A stretch of 6,304 nucleotides of DNA from contig CALUWZ010000105.1 of assembly GCA_944324625.1 (NCBI GenBank), positions 1-6,304 on the forward strand, in the 5' to 3' direction. Below the pieces are notes generated by a model, which searched no databases, was not told the DNA's origin, and was given only the letters and a program-made list of their open reading frames with translations. Below are positions 1 through 5,112 of the stretch, piece by piece; position 1 is the stretch's first letter, and each line of letters opens with the position of its first letter. The stretch comes from an uncultured Mailhella sp. (GTDB taxonomy: Bacteria > Desulfobacterota > Desulfovibrionia > Desulfovibrionales > Desulfovibrionaceae). Position numbers and translations under genes: made by a program.

Positions 1-17
1 CACTTTCATTCTCCAAT

Positions 18-737
18 CTATATCTCGATCTGTCCTTTTGCAAGTGCCAGAATGCGGCTGTTTGCTTCGGGAAGACCATGGATTTTTTCGGCATCGATAT
101 TTCCGCCGACTTTGCCGTGATAATGGGGATTGCGCTCAAAGTAATCGTATTGGCCGAGTTTTTGATCGGTCAGCATCCAAGGCCCTGTGCCTATGGGGGC
201 GGCAATTTCTCCGCTTGTGTCGGGATTTTTCAGGTCTTTGAAGCCGTTTGGCCCGAGCATGCGAAAGGGTCTCGGCAGGCTGAGTTCCGTAAGCGTGAGG
301 CTGTACGGGGATGAAAGTTCTATTTCAAAGGTATAGTCGTCAGCAGCCCGCCATGATTTTAAAATATTTACAAGGGCCATCCATGAATGGCGCTCTTTAT
401 TTTTCATAACTGCGTCAAAATTCATTTTGACGGCATGGGCGTTGAATGGGGTTCCGTCGGAAAATTTAACGTCTCGGCGCAAAAAGAACGTATAGGTTTT
501 TTGGTCGTCGGAAATTTTCCACGAAGAGGCCAGACAGGGGGCGGGTTTTTCTCCGTCAAAGCGGGTCAGTCCTTCATAGACCATGCATTGGGCAAACATT
601 TCGTTGGGGTGGTAGGCATGGGGATTTAAAGGCCCCGCATTGACAGGCCATGCCGCCGAAAGAACATTTTGAGCCAGCCCGTCTGCAGGCAGTGCAAAAA
701 TAAGGAGAAGAGCAAAAAGAGAAAAAAGTTTTTGCAT
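18..737 (-). CDS. nikA: Nickel ABC transporter substrate-binding protein NikA, truncated (probable pseudogene)
   Basis: Periplasmic nickel-binding component of a NikABCDE-type importer (solute-binding family 5). Residues 1-22 are a signal peptide, likely cut after GLA. The mature start aligns closely with E. coli NikA as I remember it: AWPVNAGPLNPH (29-40), MFAQCMVYE (47-55), RHSW (116-119), LPRPFR (154-159) and APIGTGPW (180-187). RHSW and LPRPFR correspond to the Arg/Trp residues lining the ligand pocket in E. coli. The start is set by AAGGAA five bases upstream of the ATG. The frame hits TAG after GQIEI, where the family continues (GDIDLLYG in E. coli), so the second lobe, including the metal-contacting His near residue 416, is absent; the usual length is about 520 residues. 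Around HGLP (220-223) the protein also looks about two residues shorter than E. coli. A second in-frame stop follows at 6-8. I infer a decayed or frameshifted gene, or a sequencing error. Family assignment is certain; functionality is doubtful. Confidence 0.88.
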   Translation of the reverse strand: MQKLFSLFALLLIFALPADGLAQNVLSAAWPVNAGPLNPHAYHPNEMFAQCMVYEGLTRFDGEKPAPCLASSWKISDDQKTYTFFLRRDVKFSDGTPFNAHAVKMNFDAVMKNKERHSWMALVNILKSWRAADDYTFEIELSSPYSLTLTELSLPRPFRMLGPNGFKDLKNPDTSGEIAAPIGTGPWMLTDQKLGQYDYFERNPHYHGKVGGNIDAEKIHGLPEANSRILALAKGQIEI

Positions 738-759
738 ACAAATTCCTTGCTGCGGTTGA

Positions 760-786
760 GTGTTACGAAATAAAAAATCGTGTTAC
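760..786 (+). repeat. Two extra GTGTTAC half-sites in direct orientation
   Basis: GTGTTAC recurs at 760-766 (followed by GA, as in the main operator) and at 780-786. Neither has an inverted partner at the N13 distance. With the 790 and 810 arms, the half-sites begin at 760, 780, 790 and 810, all multiples of 10 bases apart and so roughly on one DNA face. A degenerate fifth copy, GCAACAC, lies at 832-838. They probably extend the NikR site or are remnants of a duplicated operator. Confidence 0.6.
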
Positions 787-813
787 TATGTGTTACGATT
801 TTTTAATTCGTAA
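785..813 (-). promoter_or_regulatory. Candidate nikA promoter overlapping the NikR-type operator
   Basis: On the minus strand TTACGA (808-813) and CATAGT (785-790) are separated by 17 bases, a weak match to sigma-70 -35 and -10 hexamers (3/6 and 4/6). The position fits repression, because the operator palindrome covers the same bases. The match to consensus is poor, so this is only the best candidate seen upstream of the nikA start. Confidence 0.25.
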
Positions 814-816
814 CAC
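790..816. promoter_or_regulatory. NikR-type operator, GTGTTAC-N13-GTAACAC
   Basis: GTGTTAC at 790-796 and GTAACAC at 810-816 form an exact inverted repeat with a 13-base spacer. It extends to GTGTTACGA-N9-TCGTAACAC. From memory, this is the operator type predicted for the nickel-responsive ribbon-helix-helix regulator NikR in Desulfovibrio. Its location 53 bases upstream of a nikA start supports the assignment. No nikR gene lies in the window. The palindrome is seen directly; the regulator is inferred from family knowledge. Confidence 0.8.
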
Positions 817-863
817 TTTAAATTTTTTTGCGCAACACTTTTATTTTTGAAATTTTGGAAACG

Positions 864-879
864 TCAAATAATTATTTGA
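864..879. repeat. Perfect 16-bp AT-rich palindrome, possible operator
   Basis: TCAAATAATTATTTGA reads identically on both strands. It lies between the NikR-type operator and the -35 of the next gene's promoter (34 bases upstream of that -35), a normal place for a regulator site. It does not match the odd-centred Fur consensus or the NikR half-site, and I cannot name a regulator. In AT-rich intergenic DNA such a palindrome could also arise by chance. Confidence 0.35.
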
Positions 880-912
880 AAAGAAGGAGGAAAAAATATT
901 AAATTTATTGTA

Positions 913-941
913 TTGACATTGAATTTCAATTTCAATAAAAT
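913..941 (+). promoter_or_regulatory. Sigma-70-type promoter of the DUF2325 gene
   Basis: TTGACA (913-918), a 17-base spacer and TAAAAT (936-941) give a near-consensus promoter about 30 bases upstream of the start codon at 972. It is the strongest promoter match in the window. Confidence 0.75.
920..934. promoter_or_regulatory. Fur-box-like sequence inside the DUF2325 promoter
   Basis: TGAATTTCAATTTCA matches 11 of 14 fixed positions of TGAAAATNATTTTCA, which I recall as a Fur box form proposed for Desulfovibrio. It sits wholly in the spacer between the -35 and -10, where a bound repressor would block RNA polymerase. It overlaps a perfect 13-base palindrome, ATTGAATTTCAAT (918-930). Fur control is an inference; an AT-rich spacer can imitate the motif. 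Confidence 0.45.
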
Positions 942-971
942 AAAGCAATGATGAAATCACGGGAGGTTTTT

Positions 972-1373
972 ATGAAAAAAAAGGAAAGAAAAATGACGCC
1001 TTCTTTCAATCATTTTCCCCTTGCCATGGCGCAGTGCGCAAACTGCAGTGAAAATTGTCCGAATTTTGATTTGTGCCAAAAACGTATTTTTATTGTGGGC
1101 GGTGTGGAACGCATGGAGCCTTTGTACCGTTCCGTTATTGAAGAGTGCGGCGGGGTTTTGGATTATCACTGCGGCTCCATGCAGTCAGGCATGAAAAAAT
1201 TTGAGAAGTGTCTGCAGAGGGCCGATCTTATTATCTGTCCAATAAACTGCAACAGCCATACCGCATGTCTGAAAGTGAAGGATATGTGCAAAAAATACAA
1301 TAAATCCTTTCACATGCTTCCCACTGGAAGCATTTCTGCCGTCAAGCGCCTGCTTGCCGAAAATTACGCATAA
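972..1373 (+). CDS. DUF2325 domain protein with N-terminal cysteine cluster
   Basis: This 133-residue protein belongs to the DUF2325 family; its biochemical role is not known to me. The core runs from about residue 38: a beta strand RIFIVGGVERMEPLYR, then GGVLDYHCG (60-68), ADLIICPINCNSHTACLKVKDMC (84-106) and a C-terminal PTGSISAVKRLL, all typical of the family. The invariant CPxxCxSHxAC-type segment is present (ICPINCNSHTAC, 88-99). Ahead of it lies a CxxCx3Cx5C cluster (Cys22, 25, 29, 35). In all there are 11 cysteines in 133 residues, which suggests a metal or Fe-S site. I chose the ATG at 972 over the in-frame ATG at 948 because GGGAGG (961-966) lies five bases upstream. The protein has no signal peptide and is likely cytoplasmic. 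It is transcribed divergently from nikA behind a promoter with a Fur-like box, consistent with a metal-stress role (inference). Confidence 0.9.
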   Translation: MKKKERKMTPSFNHFPLAMAQCANCSENCPNFDLCQKRIFIVGGVERMEPLYRSVIEECGGVLDYHCGSMQSGMKKFEKCLQRADLIICPINCNSHTACLKVKDMCKKYNKSFHMLPTGSISAVKRLLAENYA

Positions 1374-1383
1374 GCATTTTGTA

Positions 1384-1411
1384 TTGATTTAACCGCTTTT
1401 TTTTTTATATC
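1384..1411 (+). promoter_or_regulatory. Candidate promoter for the YkuD-fold gene
   Basis: TTGATT (1384-1389), a 16-base spacer containing ten consecutive T, and TATATC (1406-1411) match consensus at 4/6 and 4/6. The site is 31 bases upstream of the start at 1443. I see no hairpin before the T run, so it does not look like a terminator for the upstream gene, and read-through from there is possible. Confidence 0.35.
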
Positions 1412-1442
1412 CTGAAAGAAGCAAAAAGCATTGAGGGGATAT

Positions 1443-2093
1443 ATGAAAAAAGTTGTTTTGTTTCTGTTTTTTTTCTTGTGTTCGGTTTCGTTTGCCCGTG
1501 CGGATGAAAATTTTGCCGATGATCTTGTCGCTAAATTTAAACTGGATACCATAACGAATTCCTCAAAACTTTTGGTTTTGGACACTACGGTGAAAAAACC
1601 GCATTTTTATATGCTGAAGCGGTTTAAAAACGAGTGGGTCTGCCTGAAGGACAGCACGGCGGAAATAGGCAGAGGCGGAGCAAAAAAAGATAAAATCGAA
1701 GGTGATTATGCCACTCCCAAGGGTGTGTATAATTTTTTGATAGCCTTCGGAACCAAGGAAAATCCCGGCTGCATTCTGCCTTATTATCAGCTGAAAAGCG
1801 GCGACGTGTGGGTTATCGACCCGCAGTCCAAATATTATAATCTTTTTGTGCGCAAAAACACGGTTTTTAAAGATTGGCTTGCGGAAATAGAATTGTTTAA
1901 ACGGCCCGTGCGCTATAAATATGTCCTTGTCATGGATTATAATATCACCCACAAGCAGCCGTACAAAGGCTCTGCGGTTTTTTTGGAATGCAGCATAGGA
2001 AAACCCACCGACGGCAGCATTGCCCTTCCGCCGAACCTTATGGAAGAACTTTTGCTTTTTGTGGATAAGGAAACCCAAATTTATATTTTTTGA
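1443..2093 (+). CDS. Secreted YkuD-fold (L,D-transpeptidase-like, COG3786 type) protein lacking catalytic Cys and His
   Basis: This protein has 216 residues. The ATG at 1443 is preferred over an in-frame TTG at 1431 because AGGGG (1434-1438) lies just upstream and the signal peptide then starts MKKVV. The signal peptide is residues 1-20, with cleavage after ARA. The rest follows the COG3786 branch of YkuD L,D-transpeptidases, which cross-link peptidoglycan or attach proteins to it in the periplasm: EGDYATPKGVY (86-96), LPYYQL (112-117), DVWVIDP..YYN (121-133), YKYVLVMDYN (158-167) and GSAVFL (176-181). In active members this continues as FLH, then PTxGC. Here it reads FLEC and PTDGSIALP, so the catalytic His is Glu182 and the nucleophile Cys is Ser192. 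No other HG...GC motif is present; Cys183 is one residue beyond the His position. The frame is intact to the family's usual C-terminal LLxFVD segment. I infer a pseudoenzyme or a changed activity. Confidence 0.82.
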   Translation: MKKVVLFLFFFLCSVSFARADENFADDLVAKFKLDTITNSSKLLVLDTTVKKPHFYMLKRFKNEWVCLKDSTAEIGRGGAKKDKIEGDYATPKGVYNFLIAFGTKENPGCILPYYQLKSGDVWVIDPQSKYYNLFVRKNTVFKDWLAEIELFKRPVRYKYVLVMDYNITHKQPYKGSAVFLECSIGKPTDGSIALPPNLMEELLLFVDKETQIYIF

Positions 2094-2115
2094 TTTTATT
2101 AACCAATTAAATATG

Positions 2116-2162
2116 TTAACAAAAGTCGTGATTTTGTCATAGCATATTGTTTAAACTAAAGA
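2116..2162 (+). promoter_or_regulatory. Candidate glmS promoter region
   Basis: Two weak sigma-70-like pairs lie here: TTAACA (2116-2121) with TAGCAT (2140-2145) at 18-base spacing, and TTGTCA (2134-2139) with TAAAGA (2157-2162) at 17-base spacing. I cannot choose between them. The 124-base gap before glmS is AT-rich and has no clear terminator for the preceding gene, and no glmS ribozyme is recognisable. Confidence 0.3.
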
Positions 2163-2217
2163 TTTTAATTGTGCTTTTTCTGAAAATAGGATATTAAGTG
2201 CCTGTAAGGAGCTGAAT

Positions 2218-4107
2218 ATGTGTGGAATTATCGGTTATTGCGGGCACAGACCTGCCGTTCCTCTTGTGCTTGAAGGTTTGAAACGCTTGGAATACCGCGG
2301 GTATGACTCCGCGGGGCTGGCTTTTTTGCAGGTCAGCAGGCTTGAAATTATCCGTTCTGAAGGCAAACTCTCCAATCTTGAAGAAAAAGTCGCAGAAACT
2401 GCCAATACCTTTGCGCCCATAAGCATCGGCCATACACGGTGGGCAACGCACGGGCTGCCTGTGGAAAAAAACGCCCATCCCCATAAAAGCAATAACGGTT
2501 CACTTGCCATTGTCCATAACGGAATTATTGAAAATTTTCAGGAATTGAAAGATGAACTGGCCGCGAAAGGCTATGTGTTTTATTCCGAAACGGATACGGA
2601 AGTGCTTGCCAATCTCATAGCCGATGAATTGGATATTCTTTTGGTGCAGGCGCATCAGAAAACTTTTGCGCAAAATTCACCGGAATATGTTCAAAACGCG
2701 CAAAACAGTCCTTTGCAGTATTTGGAATTGGCTGAAAAGGCTTTTGCCTCCGCTCTAAAAAAAGCCCACGGCGCCTATGCCGTTGTTTTATTAAGTCCGC
2801 TGATTCCGCAGCATATCCTTGCAGCCAGACTTTCCGCCCCGCTTTTAATGGGCATCGGGATAGGCGAATATTTTGTTGCGTCCGATGTTCCTGCTTTTCT
2901 GCCTTATACCCGCGATGTGATTTTTCTTGACGACAGGGAATATGTGGTCATAAGCGCAGGCGGCTACAGCGTTAAAAATCTTTTTTCTGCGGAATGCGTT
3001 CAGAAAGAAGTGCACCATATTCCATGGGATTTGCAGGGAGCGGCCAAAGACGGCTATAAGCATTTCATGCTTAAAGAAATTATGGAACAGCCAAAAGTTC
3101 TGCAGGATTGCCTTGTGGGCAGGCTGCAGAATGATTCAGTCTGTCTTCCGGAACTTGATGCTCTGCCCGTGCCTGACAGCATACGCATCATTGCCTGCGG
3201 CACCAGTTACAATGCAGGGCTGTGGTCGCAGTATTATTTGGAACAGTTTGCCAAAATTCCCGTAACGGTTGAAATTGCTTCTGAATTTCGCTACAGAAAA
3301 CCCATTTTGAACAAGAATGAACTGATACTTGTTATCAGTCAGTCAGGGGAAACCGCCGATACGCTCGGGGCGCTCCGCCTGTGCAGGGAACAGGGGTATC
3401 CGACTGTGGGAATATGCAATGTGCTGGGCTCATCCGTGGCACGTGAGGCAAGCGCATGTCTGTATACGCAGGCAGGTCCTGAAATAAGCGTGGCTTCCAC
3501 CAAAGCCATGCTCAGCCAAATGGTGGTTCTTTTGCTTTTGGCTTTGTATTACGGTCAGAGAAAACAGCTTTCAGCCCCTTATGCGGAAATTCTTCAGGAA
3601 CTCAAAGCCTTGCCCGGGGTTTTGGAAAAAGCTTTGCCGACTATGCGTGAGAAAGCCAAACATTTTGCCTATCAGTATGCTTTTGCCCGCAGCTTTTTTT
3701 ATCTCGGCCGCGGAACGGCTTATGCTCTTGCCCTTGAAGGAGCATTAAAACTGAAAGAACTTTCCTATATTCATGCGGAAGGCTATGCCACGGGTGAGAT
3801 GAAACACGGCCCCATTGCCCTGATTGACCCTGAATTTCCCAGTTTTGCCCTTGCGTTTGACGATGAAAATTTCGGAAAAGTCCGCTCCGGCATTTTGGAA
3901 GTAAAATCACGGCAAGGCAGGGTTATTGCCCTTCTGCAGGAAGGTACAAGCCTTGAGAACGACGATTTGTGGTATATTCCGCAGACCAAGCTGCCTGAAT
4001 TTCTTGCTTTGCCTGCCATGCAGCTTTTCAGTTACGAAATGGCCGATTATCTCGGAAAAGACGTCGATCAGCCCAGAAATCTGGCAAAAAGCGTTACTGT
4101 TGAATAA
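2218..4107 (+). CDS. glmS: Glutamine--fructose-6-phosphate aminotransferase (isomerizing) GlmS
   Basis: This cytoplasmic enzyme makes glucosamine-6-phosphate from fructose-6-phosphate and glutamine, the committed step to UDP-GlcNAc for peptidoglycan and LPS. The protein has 629 residues. The N-terminal glutaminase domain (about 1-240) starts MCGIIGY, with Cys2 as nucleophile once Met is removed, and contains YRGYDSAG (26-33) and HTRWATHG (72-79). The first SIS domain carries IIACGTSYN (324-332), SQSGETAD (374-381) and VASTKA (425-430). The second carries LGRGTAYALALEGALKLKE (496-514) and YIHAEGYATGEMKHGP (517-532, with the conserved His530). The C-terminus DVDQPRNLAKSVTVE is as in E. coli, including the active-site Lys (Lys624). 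TAAGGAG lies six bases before the ATG. Compared with E. coli (609 residues) there is an insertion of roughly 28 residues near 139-168, partly offset elsewhere. All catalytic motifs are intact. Confidence 0.98.
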   Translation: MCGIIGYCGHRPAVPLVLEGLKRLEYRGYDSAGLAFLQVSRLEIIRSEGKLSNLEEKVAETANTFAPISIGHTRWATHGLPVEKNAHPHKSNNGSLAIVHNGIIENFQELKDELAAKGYVFYSETDTEVLANLIADELDILLVQAHQKTFAQNSPEYVQNAQNSPLQYLELAEKAFASALKKAHGAYAVVLLSPLIPQHILAARLSAPLLMGIGIGEYFVASDVPAFLPYTRDVIFLDDREYVVISAGGYSVKNLFSAECVQKEVHHIPWDLQGAAKDGYKHFMLKEIMEQPKVLQDCLVGRLQNDSVCLPELDALPVPDSIRIIACGTSYNAGLWSQYYLEQFAKIPVTVEIASEFRYRKPILNKNELILVISQSGETADTLGALRLCREQGYPTVGICNVLGSSVAREASACLYTQAGPEISVASTKAMLSQMVVLLLLALYYGQRKQLSAPYAEILQELKALPGVLEKALPTMREKAKHFAYQYAFARSFFYLGRGTAYALALEGALKLKELSYIHAEGYATGEMKHGPIALIDPEFPSFALAFDDENFGKVRSGILEVKSRQGRVIALLQEGTSLENDDLWYIPQTKLPEFLALPAMQLFSYEMADYLGKDVDQPRNLAKSVTVE

Positions 4108-4118
4108 ACGGGGAAAAC

Positions 4119-4970
4119 ATGGCGAAATTAGATATTTGTTATGGCGACAATATGAGCTTTTTGCCGGAGCTTGCCGACAATTCCGTTGATTTGATTTATA
4201 TAGATCAGCCTTTCAATACGGGAAGAACGCAGGAACGGACGCAGATAAAAACCATAGCCAGCGCCGAGGGCGACAGAATAGGCTATCAGGGACGCCGTTA
4301 CAAGACCATTAAGCTTGGAACACTCGGTTATGCCGATATTTTTGATGATTATATAGGCTTTTTGGAACCCCGTCTTGTTGAGGCTCACCGTATTCTTTCG
4401 GAAAACGGCAGCATTTTGTTCCACATTGATTACCGTGAAGCCCATTACTGCAAGCTGCTTCTGGATTATATTTTCGGCCGTGACGCTTTTATGAATGAAA
4501 TCATTTGGGCATACGACTACGGCGCAAGAAGCAAAAAACGCTGGTCTGCCAAGCATGACAGCATTTTTTGGTATGCCAAAAATCCCAAAAAATATATTTA
4601 TCATTATGATGAAATAGACCGTATTCCTTATATGGCGCCCTCTTTGGTGGGCAAGGAAAAAGCCGCCAGAGGAAAAACTCCCACCGATGTTTGGTGGCAG
4701 ACCATAGTCAGTCCCAACAGCAAGGAAAAAACAGGCTATGCCACGCAAAAACCCATAAAAATCATGCGCCGCATTATTAAAGTGCACAGCAATGAGGACA
4801 GTGTGGTGATGGATTTTTTTGCGGGCAGCGGTTCTTTCGGCAAAGCTGCCGTGGAACTTGGCAGGGACTGTATTCTGATAGATAAAAATCCCATGGCCAT
4901 TGAGGTGATGAAAAAACGTTTTGAGGGTGAAGAAATAGTATTTCGGGAACATCCTCAAGTTATTTTGTAA
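4119..4970 (+). CDS. Orphan beta-class site-specific DNA methyltransferase (N6-adenine or N4-cytosine)
   Basis: This 283-residue enzyme is predicted to transfer methyl from S-adenosylmethionine to an exocyclic amino group of a DNA base (N6_N4_Mtase family, PF01555). The catalytic motif IV comes first (IYIDQPFNTG, 26-35), then ILFHIDYREAHYCKLLLDYIFG (99-120), a middle region probably for target recognition (about 125-200), then TGYATQKPIKIMRRII (205-220) and the SAM-binding motif I, DFFAGSGSFG (232-241). This order defines the beta class. Motif IV is DQPF where the family normally has DPPY or DPPF, so Pro is replaced by Gln30. No restriction endonuclease gene is adjacent, so it looks solitary. 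The start lies 11 bases after the glmS stop with GGGG at 4110-4113, so it is probably co-transcribed with glmS. The stop codon overlaps the base of a terminator hairpin. The target sequence cannot be read from the protein; homologous recombination or housekeeping methylation roles are not implied by the context. Confidence 0.92.
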   Translation: MAKLDICYGDNMSFLPELADNSVDLIYIDQPFNTGRTQERTQIKTIASAEGDRIGYQGRRYKTIKLGTLGYADIFDDYIGFLEPRLVEAHRILSENGSILFHIDYREAHYCKLLLDYIFGRDAFMNEIIWAYDYGARSKKRWSAKHDSIFWYAKNPKKYIYHYDEIDRIPYMAPSLVGKEKAARGKTPTDVWWQTIVSPNSKEKTGYATQKPIKIMRRIIKVHSNEDSVVMDFFAGSGSFGKAAVELGRDCILIDKNPMAIEVMKKRFEGEEIVFREHPQVIL

Positions 4971-5002
4971 AAAAATCCCTGCGCAGCGCAGGGATTTTTT
5001 TT
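4969..5002 (+). terminator. Rho-independent terminator of the glmS-methyltransferase unit
   Basis: TCCCTGCG (4976-4983) pairs with CGCAGGGA (4987-4994) around a three-base loop. The stem is flanked by seven A (4969-4975) and eight T (4995-5002). The stem begins at the methyltransferase stop codon. The matching A tract means it could also act on transcripts from the right. Confidence 0.93.
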
Positions 5003-5080
5003 GCGGATTAAAATGTTTTTCAGCTTATATCTGCGTTTTGGGCGTCACAGCGGCTGATACGGGGTACCGGTTCAATTGGC
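5003..5080. other. Spacer between two terminators, nothing recognised
   Basis: These 78 bases lie between the two hairpins of the convergent gene pair. I see no ORF with a ribosome binding site, no tRNA and no good promoter. GGTTCAATT near 5069-5077 resembles a tRNA T-loop, but no acceptor or anticodon stem accompanies it. Confidence 0.5.
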
Positions 5081-5112
5081 AAAAAATAAGCCGGCATAAT
5101 GCCGGCTTTTTT
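5081..5112. terminator. Bidirectional terminator of the acyl-CoA ligase gene
   Basis: AAGCCGGCA (5088-5096) pairs with TGCCGGCTT (5100-5108) around a TAA loop, giving a nine-pair GC-rich stem. On the minus strand it starts just after the ligase stop codon and ends in TTATTTTTT; on the plus strand it is followed by a T run to 5112. It can therefore stop transcription from both sides and is the second barrier between these convergent genes. Confidence 0.9.

Noticed and set aside
1..9. Minus-strand ATG AAA GTG after the nikA stop as the start of nikB
   Set aside because: Only three codons are visible and GGAG is just one base from the ATG, which is too close. It cannot be supported.
884..900. 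AAGGAGG, a perfect Shine-Dalgarno sequence, in the intergenic region
   Set aside because: No ATG or GTG follows at a usable distance, only an ATT leading to a 17-codon frame. It also lies upstream of the TTGACA promoter, so the DUF2325 transcript would not contain it. It is probably a chance purine run.
948..971. ATG at 948 as the DUF2325 start
   Set aside because: It lies only six bases after the -10 hexamer and has no ribosome binding site, whereas the ATG at 972 has GGGAGG at a good distance.
1395..1410. Ten-T run after the DUF2325 gene as a terminator
   Set aside because: No GC-rich hairpin precedes it; the nearest inverted repeat (CAAGC/GCTTG, near 1343-1357) is inside the coding region and too far away.
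1563..2078. Minus-strand open frame opposite the YkuD-fold gene
   Set aside because: The plus frame has a signal peptide, a ribosome binding site and family motifs; the minus frame shows none.
2094..2217. glmS ribozyme or riboswitch in the glmS leader
   Set aside because: The leader is short and AT-rich with no conserved pseudoknot core, and glmS ribozymes are known chiefly from Gram-positive bacteria.
4128..4958. Long minus-strand open frame opposite the methyltransferase
   Set aside because: It mirrors the plus-strand gene's codon pattern. Its translation has no recognisable domain, and the plus frame has clear methyltransferase motifs.
5069..5080. tRNA-like T-loop sequence GGTTCAATT
   Set aside because: No matching acceptor, D or anticodon stem can be built around it on either strand.
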